Positions 9,203-18,466 of a stretch of 64,000 nt of DNA are shown here, one piece after another. The stretch is from Paraburkholderia sp. PGU19 (GTDB lineage: Bacteria > Pseudomonadota > Gammaproteobacteria > Burkholderiales > Burkholderiaceae). Both the position numbers and the translations under genes were made by a program. The notes below the pieces were generated by a model. That model saw nothing but the letters and a program-made list of their open reading frames with translations. It did not search any database and was not told the DNA's origin. The number at the start of each line of letters is the position of its first letter. Positions within the stretch are counted from its first letter, which is position 1. The stretch spans positions 3,224,001 to 3,288,000 of the forward strand of contig NZ_AP023179.1 of the NCBI RefSeq assembly GCF_013426915.1, read 5' to 3'.

Positions 9203-10812
9203 ATGTTTTCTCGACGTTATCTGGCGATGTGGGGTGCCATCCTGCTGCTCGCGGCCTGCGCCGCGCTCGCAGCAACCGGTCACATCGCATGGCTGTGGGT
9301 CATCGTGCCCGTGCTGCTGGTCGCGCTCGGCGCCTACGATCTGACGCAGGAGCGCCACGCGATCCTGCGCAACTATCCGCTGTGGGGCATTTCCGCTTCC
9401 TGTTCGAGTTCATCCGGCCCGAGATCCGCCAGTATTTCGTCGAAGACGACACGGAAGAAAAGCCGTTCTCACGCGCGCAACGCAGCATCGTCTATCAGCG
9501 CGCGAAGAATGAAGTCGACAGCCGCCCTTACGGCACGGAAATCGACGTGAAGGCGACGGGCCACGAATTCATCAGCCACTCGCTCGTGCCGACGAAGCTC
9601 GACGGCCACGACTTTCGCGTCGTGGTCGGCGCGAATCGCGCGCAGCCGTATTCGATGTCGATCTTCAACATCTCCGCGATGAGCTTCGGCTCGCTGTCGG
9701 CGAACGCGATTCTCGCGCTGAACCTCGGCGCGAAGAAAGGCAACTTCGCGCACGACACGGGCGAAGGCTCGATGTCGAAGTATCACCGCGAGCATGGCGG
9801 CGACATCATCTGGGAAATCGCGTCGGGCTACTTCGGCTGCCGCAACGACGACGGCACGTTCAACGCCGACAAGTTCGCGAAGCAGGCAAGCGAGCCGCAA
9901 GTGAAGATGATCGAGGTGAAGCTGTCGCAAGGCGCAAAGCCGGGTCACGGCGGTGTGCTGCCCGCTGCGAAGATCACACCCGAAATTTCCGAAACGCGCG
10001 GCGTGCCGATGGGTCGCGACTGCATCTCGCCCGCTACGCACTCGGAATTCTCGACGCCGCGCGAACTGCTCGAATTCGTCGAGCGTCTGCGCAACCTGTC
10101 GGGCGGAAAGCCGACGGGCTTCAAGCTGTGCATCGGGCATCCGTGGGAATTTTTTGGCATTGCCAAGGCAATGCTGGAGACGGGCATCCTGCCGGACTTC
10201 ATCGTCGTCGACGGCGCGGAAGGCGGCACGGGCGCGGCGCCGCTTGAATTCACCGATCACATCGGCGTGCCGCTGCAGGAAGGGCTGCTGCTCGTGCATA
10301 ACACGTTAGTGGGCGTCGGCTTGCGCGACAAGATTCGCATTGGCGCGAGCGGCAAGATGATCACGGCTTTCGATATCGCGAAGACGCTTGCGATCGGCGC
10401 TGACTGGGTGAATGCGGCGCGTGGGTTCATGTTCGCGGTTGGGTGTATCCAGGCGCAGACGTGCCACACGGGACGTTGCCCGACGGGCGTTGCGACGCAG
10501 GACCCGGTGCGCCAGCGCGCGCTGATCGTCACCGACAAGTCGGACCGTGTGTTCAACTTCCATCACAACACTCTGCATGCGCTGCAGGAAATCATCCAGG
10601 CTGCGGGGCTGCGCCATCCGGCGGATCTGCGTGCGCATCACATCGTGCGGCGGGTGTCGTCGTATGAAGTGCGGTTGATGTCCGATCTGCTGAAGTATCT
10701 CGAACCCGGCGATCTGCTGGTTGGGCAGTATCGCTATACGCTGTATGAGAAATGGTGGCCCGTGGCGCGTAGTGATTCGTTTGCGCCGGAACTTGAGCCG
10801 GTCGCTGCGTGA
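9203..10812 (+). CDS. Membrane-anchored FMN-binding glutamate synthase-like protein, apparent frameshift at about 9388
   Basis: Two frames together make one protein of about 536 residues. Frame A from ATG 9203 (just after an AATGGAGTTGTC leader) encodes two hydrophobic helices and runs to NYPLWG; frame B continues from HFRFLFEFIRPEIRQYF through the GltB-like FMN barrel to the stop at 10812. Frame B cannot supply the N terminus: upstream of 9388 it encodes an arginine-rich shadow of frame A. The switch point is TGGGGCAT at 9383-9390; one extra C, or a -1 slip, restores the frame. The barrel includes MSFGSLSANAI, GAEGGTGAAPLEF and the cysteine cluster CHTGRCPTG. The family resembles the synthase domain of glutamate synthase, but its physiological reaction is not settled. 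An internal start at 9178 would give an intact ORF but loses the membrane helices. Confidence 0.8.
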
Positions 10813-10854
10813 CGGTTTTTTTGGCGGGTATCCGCGAGGTGCTTCTGGTTTGCT

Positions 10855-11060
10855 AGTGTTGCCCCTGTGCGGGGCGCCTGCGCTGCGATAGCGGTTTGGT
10901 TTGGTTTGCTTGTGTTTGCGCTGGCGTCCGCGTTACGGTGTTTGCCATTCACACGTCGCCCCTGTGCGGGGCGACGCTTGAAGCACGCTAACGAATCGCG
11001 GATGCGAGCGAAAACACAAACAAACCAAACCGGACGCGCCACAAAGACAAACCGCGGATG
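10855..11060. repeat. Short version of the convergent-gap palindromic repeat (copy 2)
   Basis: The centre is CGTCGCCCC TGTGC GGGGCGACG at 10954-10976, flanked on the right by CTTGAAGCACGCTAACGAAT and CGCGGATG, and on the left by a diverged CTGGCGTCCGCG. A second GCCCCTGTGCGGGGC lies at about 10860, and a second CGCGGATGCCAGCG just right of 11050. The outer flanks are rich in GGTTTGGTTTG and its complement. The element fills the gap between the converging GltB-like and M48 peptidase genes. Confidence 0.75.
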
Positions 11061-11677
11061 CCAGCGAAACCACAAGCAAACCAACCCATCCGCGCCTTGC
11101 GCCACAAAAAAACAAATCCCGTCACTGGTTCGCAGCGATCCGCTGCTGAATATGCTGCGCGCGCGCAGCCGACGCCGGATGCGAACTCAACATGCTCGAC
11201 TTTCCGCCATCGAGCTTGGCCAGCTTATTGAACGCACTGACGAGCCCAGCCGGGTCCTGCCCTTTCTTCTTCTGGATATCGAACGAATAGTCGTCCGCCG
11301 CCGACTCCTGCGATTGCGAGAACTGCGCGTTGATCAGCTTCTCGGAGAAATCCCCAAGTTGCGACGACGAAATCGCGGCCGTGACGCCGCCCGTCGACGA
11401 CGCCACCGAGCGCAGCGCCGACGTCGCATACGCAACCTGCATCGCCTTCTTCGTGTGGCCGAGCGCGACGTGACCCATCTCGTGACCGACGACGCCGCGC
11501 ACTTCGTCGTCCGTCATCATGTCCATCAGACCGCTATAGACACGCACGCAACCGTTCGCCATCGCCCACGCGTTGACGTCCTTCGTGAGGTAGACCTTGT
11601 AGTTGACGGGCACGCCGTTGATGTTGTCGCCCAGTTGCGCGGCGATCTTGTTCAGGCGCTTCGTGTACGGGCTGCTA

Positions 11678-12842
11678 GTGTCCCGAGTTAGAAATTCATT
11701 GCCTTATTTGCGTTGTGTACTAACCTGGGTTGCAGGGTTCGCAAATAAGCGAGGCAACGATGAGAGGAAGACCGAAGGCGCCACTGGTCCTGAGTGGGTC
11801 GGAACGCGAACAGCTCGTAGCGTTGACGATGCGACGCAAGACGGCACAGGCGCTTGCCCTGAGAGCGCGTATTGTGCTGGCTTGCGCCGAGGGCATTGAC
11901 AACAAGACGGTCGCGACAAGACAACGTGTCACCTCGCATACGGTTTCGAAGTGGCGTTCGCGATTCATCAATCACCGCGTGGACGGGTTGCTCGATGCAC
12001 CGCGCCCGGGCGCACCGAGGACGATCGAGGATGCGCAGGTGGAGGCGGTCGTCGCACGCACGCTCGAATCCGTACCCACGGGCGCGACTCACTGGAGCAC
12101 GCGCACAATGGCCCGCGAGATGGTGATGTCGCAGACAGCCGTGTCGCGGATCTGGCGTGCCTTCGGATTGCAGCCGCATCGGCAGGAGACCTTCAAGCTC
12201 TCCACTGATCCATTTTTCGTCGACAAGGTGCGCGATATCGTCGGGCTGTATCTGGACCCGCCGCTCAAGGCCATGGTGTTGTGCGTGGACGAAAAGAGCC
12301 AGATCCAGGCGCTGGACCGCACCCAGCCCATGCTGCCGCTGGCCCCGGGCATCCCTGAGCGACGCACGCACGACTATATGCGCCACGGCACAACCACACT
12401 GTTCGCGGCGCTGGACATCTCCACGGGCGAAGTCATTGGCGAACTGCATCGGCGTCATCGCAGCGGTGAATTCCTGCAGTTCCTGCGCACCATCGAGGCC
12501 AATGTGCCACCCCAACTGGAGGTCCATCTTGTGATGGACAACTACGGTACGCACAAGACTCCCTCGATCAATAACTGGTTGGCTCGCCATCCGCGTTTCC
12601 ATGCGCATTTCACCCCCACATCTGCTTCGTGGATTAACCAGGTCGAACGATGGTTTGCCACGCTCAGCGAGACATACATCCGCCGTGGCACTCATCGCTC
12701 CACCCGGCAACTCGAACAGGCGATTCGCCAATACATCCAGATCAACAACACTGATCCGAGACCTTTCAACTGGACCAAATCGGCCGACGACATCCTCGCC
12801 AGCGTCAAGCGATTTTGTCTACGAATTTCTAACTCGGGACAC
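11678..12842 (+). mobile_element. IS630-family insertion sequence, 1165 bp
   Basis: Perfect terminal inverted repeats: GTGTCCCGAGTTAGAAATTC at the left end and its complement at the right end, flanked by a TA duplication (11676-11677 and 12843-12844), the target choice typical of IS630/Tc1-mariner. It carries a single transposase gene and is complete. It has inserted into the M48 lipoprotein gene. No second copy is in this window. Confidence 0.95.
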
Positions 12843-12845
12843 TAG
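11760..12845 (+). CDS. IS630 family transposase
   Basis: A 361-residue DDE transposase. The N-terminal third has paired helix-turn-helix motifs ([34 protein letters not shown]). The catalytic residues are D in [10 protein letters not shown] in [10 protein letters not shown] and E in WINQVERWF. The final codons (ISNSGH) lie inside the right terminal repeat, and the stop TAG is formed by the duplicated target TA plus the following host G (12843-12845). ATG 11760, the start of MRGRPKAPL, was chosen as the family-like N terminus; an in-frame start lies 30 bases upstream. The frame is intact, so the element may be active. Confidence 0.95.
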   Translation: MRGRPKAPLVLSGSEREQLVALTMRRKTAQALALRARIVLACAEGIDNKTVATRQRVTSHTVSKWRSRFINHRVDGLLDAPRPGAPRTIEDAQVEAVVARTLESVPTGATHWSTRTMAREMVMSQTAVSRIWRAFGLQPHRQETFKLSTDPFFVDKVRDIVGLYLDPPLKAMVLCVDEKSQIQALDRTQPMLPLAPGIPERRTHDYMRHGTTTLFAALDISTGEVIGELHRRHRSGEFLQFLRTIEANVPPQLEVHLVMDNYGTHKTPSINNWLARHPRFHAHFTPTSASWINQVERWFATLSETYIRRGTHRSTRQLEQAIRQYIQINNTDPRPFNWTKSADDILASVKRFCLRISNSGH

Positions 12846-13158
12846 CGGGCGCAATCTTGTTTTCCGCGTCGAGCTGCGCGCAGGACTTGTCGGACAGCGT
12901 GCGAACGTCAGTGTCGGTGAGCGACGCAGCCTGCACGGCCTGCGTGCCGGACTGAACGAGGGTGTTGGGATCGAGGCTCATCCCCGAACAGGCGGCGAGC
13001 ACACCGCACGCGGCGGCGGCAAGAGCAACGCAGATCGTTTTCATGACGAACGTCCCTTTGACGATGTTATCGATGGTCGTACAAGCGCGCGGACGCTCAG
13101 CCTGATACCGCGAACGATCGCGCCGCGTCGGTTTCATCCGGACAGACGCCCAAAGACA

Positions 13159-13186
13159 AAGCGCCTGACAGGCAGGCGCTTTTTTA
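13159..13186. terminator. Terminator-like hairpin between the GST and M48 genes
   Basis: AAGCGCCTG, loop ACAGG, CAGGCGCTT (13159-13181), with TTTTT after it on the plus strand and a weaker T-rich tail on the minus strand. The only gene that could need it is the minus-strand GST upstream. Confidence 0.6.
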
Positions 13187-13295
13187 ACATATCGAAAGGT
13201 ATATTCGGGGAAAACGAAAGCTTCCTTAACACTTTGTCATGCCGATGCGACACTCGCGCGGAACTTCAATGCGCGATGAATCGCGGGGACGCGGA

Positions 13296-13904
13296 TCAGG
13301 TCAATACCGTGTCGATGAACGACTGACGCTGCGACAGCTTCTGGTAGTGCTTGTCGAGATTCGGATGCTGCTCGCGCCAGTTGAGTTGCGGCATGCGGAA
13401 GTCCAGATAGCCCAGCGCACAGCCGACGGCCACGTCGGCGAGCGTGTAGTGATTGCCCGCGCACCAGGCCTTCGCCGCGAGACCTTGCGCCATCGCGATC
13501 AGGCCGTCGTCGATCTTGTGACGCTGGCGCGCGACCCACGATTCGCTTCGATGCGCCTCTTCACGCAACACGCCCTCGAGGCGGATCAGCACGGCCGCGT
13601 CCATGATGCCGTCCGCCAGCGCTTCCCAGCAGCGCACCTCGACGCGCTCGCGGCCCGACTGCGGCACGAGCTTGCACACGGGCGACAGCGTGTCGACGTA
13701 TTCGCAGATCACGCGCGAATCGAACACGGCCGCGCCGTCTTCCATCACGAGACACGGCACCTTGCCGATCGGGTTGTAGTCGTGGATCGTCGTGTCGTCG
13801 GCCCAGACGTTTTCGAGTTCGAGCTTGTAGTCGATTTTCTTTTCCGCGAGCACGATCCGCGCCTTGCGGACAAATGGGCTCGACAGCGAACCGATGAGTT
13901 TCAT
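13296..13904 (-). CDS. Glutathione S-transferase family protein
   Basis: A 202-residue protein with an N-terminal thioredoxin-like domain (MKLIGSLSSPFVRKARIVLA; GKVPCLVMEDG; VFDSRVICEY) and a C-terminal all-helical domain (HYTLADVAVGCALGYLDFR). The S-S-P-F-V-R-K motif places the activating residue at Ser8 or Ser9, as in bacterial GSTs related to YibF. The substrate is unknown. The start at 13904 was chosen because it matches family N termini; the frame remains open another 69 bases upstream. It is divergent from pepP. Confidence 0.88.
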   Translation of the reverse strand: MKLIGSLSSPFVRKARIVLAEKKIDYKLELENVWADDTTIHDYNPIGKVPCLVMEDGAAVFDSRVICEYVDTLSPVCKLVPQSGRERVEVRCWEALADGIMDAAVLIRLEGVLREEAHRSESWVARQRHKIDDGLIAMAQGLAAKAWCAGNHYTLADVAVGCALGYLDFRMPQLNWREQHPNLDKHYQKLSQRQSFIDTVLT

Positions 13905-14284
13905 TACATCCTGCCTTGGATTGAAATTGGGCGAAAGTATAAGTGCGCCGGCCGGCGCTGGAAGGTTTTCCATGCGCTGCGCACCGCGCTTCGCCCCGCC
14001 AGCGCGCCGGGTTGTAGACAGATTGCAACAATGCCGTGCAGACGCGGGACCGTCTACCTGGCCTGATAGCCAGGCGCCGCACGACGCGTTCGCCGAAGCA
14101 CCACGCGCGTATCCCGACCCGCGTCAGGGGTTTAGATGCGCCGCCGGATTGCCCGGCCCGCGCGGTCATAGGCGACCCGGAAGCGTTTCCCGTGGGGCGA
14201 TACAATCGCAACATTGCCGCGCGGCGATCGACCTTGCCTGCCGCGCCGCCCTCCACCCCGCACGATGAACCGCCGACCGCACTC
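13905..14284. other. 380-bp divergent intergenic region, GST/pepP
   Basis: No gene was recognised. A possible minus-strand -10 (TATACT, complement at 13936-13941) lies about 30 bases before the GST start. No clear pepP promoter was seen. The plus strand is open from 14036, but the N-terminal extension it would add to pepP is arginine-rich and unlike the family. Confidence 0.5.
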
Positions 14285-15685
14285 ATGACCGATCTGACTC
14301 CGGCAACCAATATCTACCGCCAGCGCCGCGCGCGCGTGCTCGATGCGCTGCGCGCGACGGGCGGCGGCGTCGCAATCGTCCCGACCGCGCCCGAAGTGCT
14401 GCGCAACCGCGACGCCGACTACCCGTACCGGCACGACAGCTACTTCTACTATCTGACGGGCTTCACCGAGCCCGAAGCGATGCTCGTGCTCGACGCGAGC
14501 GCGAAGCAGGACGAGCCCTCGGAAATCCTGTTCTGCCGCGCGAAGAACGCGGAGCGCGAGACGTGGGAAGGCTTCCGCTTCGGTCCGGAAGGCGCGCGCG
14601 AAGCATTCGGCTTCGACGCAGCCTTCGCCTTCGAAGAGATCGACACGCAGTTGCCCCGCATCATCGCGGACAAGCCGGCGCTGCACTATGCGCTGGGCGC
14701 GTCGGAACAGTTCGACGGCAAGGTGCGCCAGTGGCTCGACGCGGTGCGCATGCAGGGCCGAAGCGGCGTGCTCGCGCCATCGACAGTGCATGACCTGGTG
14801 CCGCTGCTCGATGAGATGCGCCTCGTGAAGGACGACCACGAACTCGCGATCATGCGCCGCGCCGCCGCGATCTCCGCGCAGGCGCACCGGCGCGCGATGG
14901 CGGCTTGCCGCCCCGGCGTGCGCGAGTACGAACTCGAAGCCGAACTGTTGTACACGTTCCGCAAGCACGGCGCGCAGGCGCCGGCGTACGGCTCGATCGT
15001 GGCCGCGGGCGCGAACGCGTGCGTGCTGCACTACCCGGCCGGCAACGCGATCGCGCAGGACGGCGATCTGATCCTGGTCGACGCGGCGTGCGAACTCGAC
15101 GGCTACGCGTCCGACATCACGCGCACTTTCCCCGCGAGCGGCCGCTTCACACCCGCGCAGCGCGAGCTCTACGACATCGTGCTGGCCGCGCAGCAGGCCG
15201 CGATCGACGCAACGAAACCAGGTGTGACCTTCGACGCGCCGCATCAGGCCGCCGTGCGCGTGCTCGCGCAAGGGCTGCTCGACACGGGCATTCTCAACCG
15301 CGATCTGTTCGCGGGCGTCGACGAGGTGATCGAAGAGCGTGCGTATGCGCGGTTCTATATGCATCGCACGGGCCACTGGATCGGCATGGACGTGCACGAT
15401 GCGGGTGACTATCGCGAGCGCGGCGCGCCTGCCGATGAAAACGGCGCGCTGCCCTGGCGCACGCTGAAGCCGGGCATGGCGCTGACGATCGAACCGGGCC
15501 TTTATATCCGCGCCGCCGATGACGTGCCCGAGAAGTACTGGAATATCGGCATCCGCATCGAAGACGACGCGATCGTCACAGCCACCGGCTGCGACCTGAT
15601 CACGCGCGACGTCCCCGTCGACGCGGACGAAATCGAGGCGCTGATGCGGCAGGCGCAACCCGCGCAGAAGGCCGGCGCGGCCTGA
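14285..15685 (+). CDS. pepP: Xaa-Pro aminopeptidase
   Basis: A 466-residue M24B peptidase that removes N-terminal residues preceding proline. The N-terminal domain (1-170, with YFYYLTGFTEPEAM) is the aminopeptidase P N-domain; the pita-bread catalytic domain follows. The five dinuclear-metal ligands are visible: D266 (ILVDAACE), D277 (YASDITRTF), H364 (RTGHWIGMDVHD), E403 (LTIEPGLYI) and E426 (GIRIEDDAI), at nearly the same positions as in E. coli PepP. The gene lies 21 bases before ubiH, the conserved pepP-ubiH order. Confidence 0.96.
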   Translation: MTDLTPATNIYRQRRARVLDALRATGGGVAIVPTAPEVLRNRDADYPYRHDSYFYYLTGFTEPEAMLVLDASAKQDEPSEILFCRAKNAERETWEGFRFGPEGAREAFGFDAAFAFEEIDTQLPRIIADKPALHYALGASEQFDGKVRQWLDAVRMQGRSGVLAPSTVHDLVPLLDEMRLVKDDHELAIMRRAAAISAQAHRRAMAACRPGVREYELEAELLYTFRKHGAQAPAYGSIVAAGANACVLHYPAGNAIAQDGDLILVDAACELDGYASDITRTFPASGRFTPAQRELYDIVLAAQQAAIDATKPGVTFDAPHQAAVRVLAQGLLDTGILNRDLFAGVDEVIEERAYARFYMHRTGHWIGMDVHDAGDYRERGAPADENGALPWRTLKPGMALTIEPGLYIRAADDVPEKYWNIGIRIEDDAIVTATGCDLITRDVPVDADEIEALMRQAQPAQKAGAA

Positions 15686-15706
15686 GCGCAAGGAACAGAC
15701 AAGAAG

Positions 15707-16924
15707 ATGAGCGAAGTCCACCAGGCGGCCAACGCGCCCTCCCTCCCCGCGAGCAATCCGCCCTACGACTACGACGTGACGATCGTCGGCGCGGGGCCGG
15801 TCGGTCTTGCGCTCGCGGGCTGGCTCGCGCGGCGCAGTGCGACTCAGAAGCTGAACGTGGCGCTGATCGACGCGCGCGAGCCGGAAGATTCGGTTGCCGA
15901 TCCGCGCGCGATCGCCGTATCGCACGGCAGCCGGATGATTCTCGAGCCGCTCGCCTGGCCGTCCGACGCGACCGCGATCCAGCGCATTCACGTCTCGCAG
16001 CGCGGCCATTTCGGGCGCACGCTGATCGATCACTCGGAGCACGGCCTGCCCGCGCTCGGCTACGTGCTCCGTTATGGCTCGATCGTCCATGCTCTCGCCG
16101 AGACCGTGCGCTCGACGCCCGTCCACTGGTTCAAATCGACGAAAGCGCAGGCGCCGCAGCAACTCGAAGACGACGGCGTGCTGCTGCCGATCGAGAGCGC
16201 GCACGTCACGCGCACGCTGCGCACGCGCATTCTGGTGAACGCCGAAGGCGGCCTGTTCGGCGAACAGCAGGCAGGTTCGGGTGAAACGCGCGATTACGGG
16301 CAAACGGCGCTGGTCGGCACCGTGACGCTGTCGTCGCCGCAGCCGCATGTCGCGTGGGAACGCTTCACGTCGCAAGGTCCGATTGCGCTCCTGCCGACAG
16401 GCGGCGTGCGCGGCGCGGACTACGCGCTGGTCTGGTGCTGCGCGCCGGAACAGGCGGCGCGCCGCGCGCAGCTGCCGGACGAAGATTTTCTGCGCGAACT
16501 CGGCGCCGAGTTCGGCGACCGGATGGGCCGCTTCGTGCAGATCAAGGGACGCGCGTCGTTCCCGCTGGGGCTGAACACCGTCGATACGCTCGTCAAGGGC
16601 AACGTCGTCGCGATCGGCAATGCGGCACAGACGCTGCATCCCGTCGCCGGCCAGGGGTTGAATCTCGGTTTGCGCGATGCGCATGCGCTCGCCGACGCGC
16701 TCTCGCATTACGGCGCGACCCGCACCGCGCTGATCGCATTCGCGCAGCGCCGCGCACTCGACCGCCGTATGACGATTGGCGCGACCGACACGCTCGCGCG
16801 CCTTTTCACGATCGACTTTCCGCCGCTCGCGGCGCTGCGCGGTCTCGCCCTCACCGCGCTCGAATTCGTGCCGCCCGTGAAGACGGCGCTTGCCCGCCAG
16901 ATGATGTTCGGCCAACGCCGCTAG
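15707..16924 (+). CDS. ubiH: UbiH-type FAD-dependent hydroxylase of ubiquinone biosynthesis
   Basis: A 405-residue flavoprotein monooxygenase of the UbiH/UbiF/COQ6 family. The FAD-binding motif VTIVGAGPVGLALAGWLA is at about 27-44, and the second FAD motif GNVVAIGNAAQTLHPVAGQG with NLGLRDAHALAD is at about 300-330. It hydroxylates the aromatic ring during ubiquinone synthesis; position-specific assignment (UbiH versus UbiI) is inferred from the pepP-ubiH linkage, not from sequence. It follows pepP by 21 bases and is probably in the same transcript. Confidence 0.85.
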   Translation: MSEVHQAANAPSLPASNPPYDYDVTIVGAGPVGLALAGWLARRSATQKLNVALIDAREPEDSVADPRAIAVSHGSRMILEPLAWPSDATAIQRIHVSQRGHFGRTLIDHSEHGLPALGYVLRYGSIVHALAETVRSTPVHWFKSTKAQAPQQLEDDGVLLPIESAHVTRTLRTRILVNAEGGLFGEQQAGSGETRDYGQTALVGTVTLSSPQPHVAWERFTSQGPIALLPTGGVRGADYALVWCCAPEQAARRAQLPDEDFLRELGAEFGDRMGRFVQIKGRASFPLGLNTVDTLVKGNVVAIGNAAQTLHPVAGQGLNLGLRDAHALADALSHYGATRTALIAFAQRRALDRRMTIGATDTLARLFTIDFPPLAALRGLALTALEFVPPVKTALARQMMFGQRR

Positions 16925-16943
16925 CGCGTTGCGACATCGCTGA

Positions 16944-16977
16944 AAAGTGGCCGCCGTTCTATGAGCGCGGCCACTTT
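16944..16977 (+). terminator. Possible terminator after ubiH
   Basis: AAAGTGGCCG (16944-16953) pairs with CGGCCACTTT (16968-16977) across a 14-base loop. The T tail is only three bases, so termination may be weak. Confidence 0.45.
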
Positions 16978-17119
16978 CATAGAAGATTTAATGAGTTACC
17001 TCAGACGCGGTTCGATCTGGGTCAGCGCGTTAACGCTAAAATAGCGGTTTTCCCTCGTATTTTGCGGTACGTGCGGTGCGCGATTTTCAAGGTTCTGGCG
17101 CACCCTTCGCTCGCCGCCG

Positions 17120-18193
17120 ATGTCCGCTATGCCCACTCTCGGCTCCCACACTCTGCGCAACAACCTGTTCGTCGCCCCGATGGCAGGCGTGACCGACCGG
17201 CCGTTCCGCCAGCTCTGCAAGCGCATGGGCGCGGGCTATGCGGTGTCGGAGATGGTCGCGTCGAACGCGCAGTTGTGGAAAAGCGAAAAGACGATGCGCC
17301 GCGCCAACCACACGGGCGAAGTCGAGCCGATCGCCGTGCAGATCGCGGGCGCCGACCCGCAGATGATGGCCGAGGCCGCGCGCTACAACGTCGCGAACGG
17401 CGCGCAGATCATCGACATCAACATGGGCTGCCCGGCCAAGAAGGTCTGCAATGTCGCGGCCGGTTCTGCGCTGCTGCAGAATGAGCCGCTCGTACAGCGG
17501 ATCGTCGAAGCCGTCGTGAATGCCGTTGGCGTCGGTCCGGATGCCGTGCCCGTCACGCTGAAGATCCGCACCGGCTGGGACCGCGACAATAAAAACGCAC
17601 TGACCATTGCGCGCCTCGCCGAAAGCGCCGGCATTTCGATGCTGACCGTGCATGGCCGCACGCGTGCCGACCTGTATCACGGCGAAGCGGAGTACGAAAC
17701 GATTGCCGCCGTGAAGGCCGCGGTGAAGATTCCCGTCGTCGCGAACGGCGACATTACGTCGCCGAACAAGGCGCGCGAGGTGCTGGCCGCGACGGGCGCG
17801 GACGCCATCATGATCGGTCGCGCCGCGCAGGGCCGCCCTTGGCTCTTCCGCGAGATCGAACATTTCCTGCTCACGGGCGAGCTGATGGAAGCGCCGCGTA
17901 TCGACGAGATCCAGCAGGTGATGAACGAGCATCTGGAGGATCACTACGCGTTCTACGGCGAATTTACGGGCGTTCGCACTGCGCGCAAGCACATCGGCTG
18001 GTACACTCGCGGCCTTTCTGGCGCCAACGTGTTCCGCCATCGTATGAATACGCTGGACACGACGCGCGAACAACTGCTCGCCGTCAATGAATTCTTCGAC
18101 GCGCAAAAGGCGATTTCAGACCGCCTCGTGTACGTCGACAACGAAGTCAACAATAACGGTGAGCAGGACCAAACCGACCGACTAGCAGCATGA
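17120..18193 (+). CDS. dusB: tRNA-dihydrouridine synthase B
   Basis: A 357-residue FMN enzyme that reduces uridines in the tRNA D-loop. Near the N terminus is FVAPMAGVTDRPFRQLC; the catalytic cysteine is in INMGCPAKKVCN; VTLKIRTGW, HGRTRADLY and MIGRAAQGRPW follow in the barrel. The C-terminal 25 residues after FFDAQKAI are an Asn/Glu/Gln-rich tail beyond the usual end. The stop overlaps the fis start by four bases (ATGA), the conserved dusB-fis operon. A second in-frame ATG at 17129 is equally possible as the start. Confidence 0.96.
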   Translation: MSAMPTLGSHTLRNNLFVAPMAGVTDRPFRQLCKRMGAGYAVSEMVASNAQLWKSEKTMRRANHTGEVEPIAVQIAGADPQMMAEAARYNVANGAQIIDINMGCPAKKVCNVAAGSALLQNEPLVQRIVEAVVNAVGVGPDAVPVTLKIRTGWDRDNKNALTIARLAESAGISMLTVHGRTRADLYHGEAEYETIAAVKAAVKIPVVANGDITSPNKAREVLAATGADAIMIGRAAQGRPWLFREIEHFLLTGELMEAPRIDEIQQVMNEHLEDHYAFYGEFTGVRTARKHIGWYTRGLSGANVFRHRMNTLDTTREQLLAVNEFFDAQKAISDRLVYVDNEVNNNGEQDQTDRLAA

Positions 18194-18423
18194 GCAAGCA
18201 CAATATCGAACAATGTGTCCGCGATAGCCTGGGGATGTACTTCCAGGATCTCGACGGCTCCAATCCGCACGACGTCTACGACATGGTGATTTCGTGCGTA
18301 GAAAAACCGTTGCTCGAGGTGGTGCTCGAGCAGGCCGGCGGCAATCAGTCGCTGGCAGCCGAGTATCTCGGCATCAACCGCAATACGCTGCGCAAGAAAC
18401 TGCAACAGCACGGCCTGCTGTAG
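18190..18423 (+). CDS. fis: Fis family nucleoid-associated DNA-binding protein
   Basis: A 77-residue Fis. The C-terminal helix-turn-helix [20 protein letters not shown] is nearly identical to the DNA-binding helix of E. coli Fis, and the protein is shorter at the N terminus (E. coli 98 residues), as usual in Betaproteobacteria. It bends DNA and shapes transcription of growth genes. Overlap with dusB (ATGA) implies translational coupling and growth-rate-dependent expression from the dusB promoter. Confidence 0.95.
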   Translation: MSKHNIEQCVRDSLGMYFQDLDGSNPHDVYDMVISCVEKPLLEVVLEQAGGNQSLAAEYLGINRNTLRKKLQQHGLL

Positions 18424-18466
18424 TTTCGGCGCCCTGCCACGCCTTTCATCGGCTTTTGTTCTCATC

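Larger units (their letters stand above)
11122..13044 (-). pseudogene. M48 family metallopeptidase lipoprotein gene, interrupted by an IS630 element
   Basis: The 5' part (13044 down to 12845) encodes MKTICVALAAAACGVLAACSG, a lipoprotein signal with lipobox LAAC. The 3' part (11675 down to 11122) encodes VGHEMGHVALGH, the HExxH zinc-protease motif, and ESAADDY, which supplies the third zinc ligand. Removing the insertion and one TA joins the parts in frame as [19 protein letters not shown], so the gene would be intact without the IS. M48 lipoproteins (LoiP/BepA-like) act in outer-membrane protein quality control. The interrupted gene cannot make the lipidated protease. A fragment starting at an internal codon such as MPVNYKVYLT (11613) could still contain the zinc motif but would lack export signals. 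Confidence 0.93.

Noticed and set aside
9178..9387. The 5' part of the intact ORF starting at 9178 as the true N terminus of the GltB-like protein
   Set aside because: Its first 70 residues are an Arg-rich out-of-frame reading of DNA that encodes membrane helices in the other frame, so a frameshift explains it better.
14132..16915. A 927-residue minus-strand open frame opposite pepP and ubiH
   Set aside because: Antisense shadow: low-complexity Arg/Ala composition and no motif, while both plus-strand genes have complete catalytic signatures.
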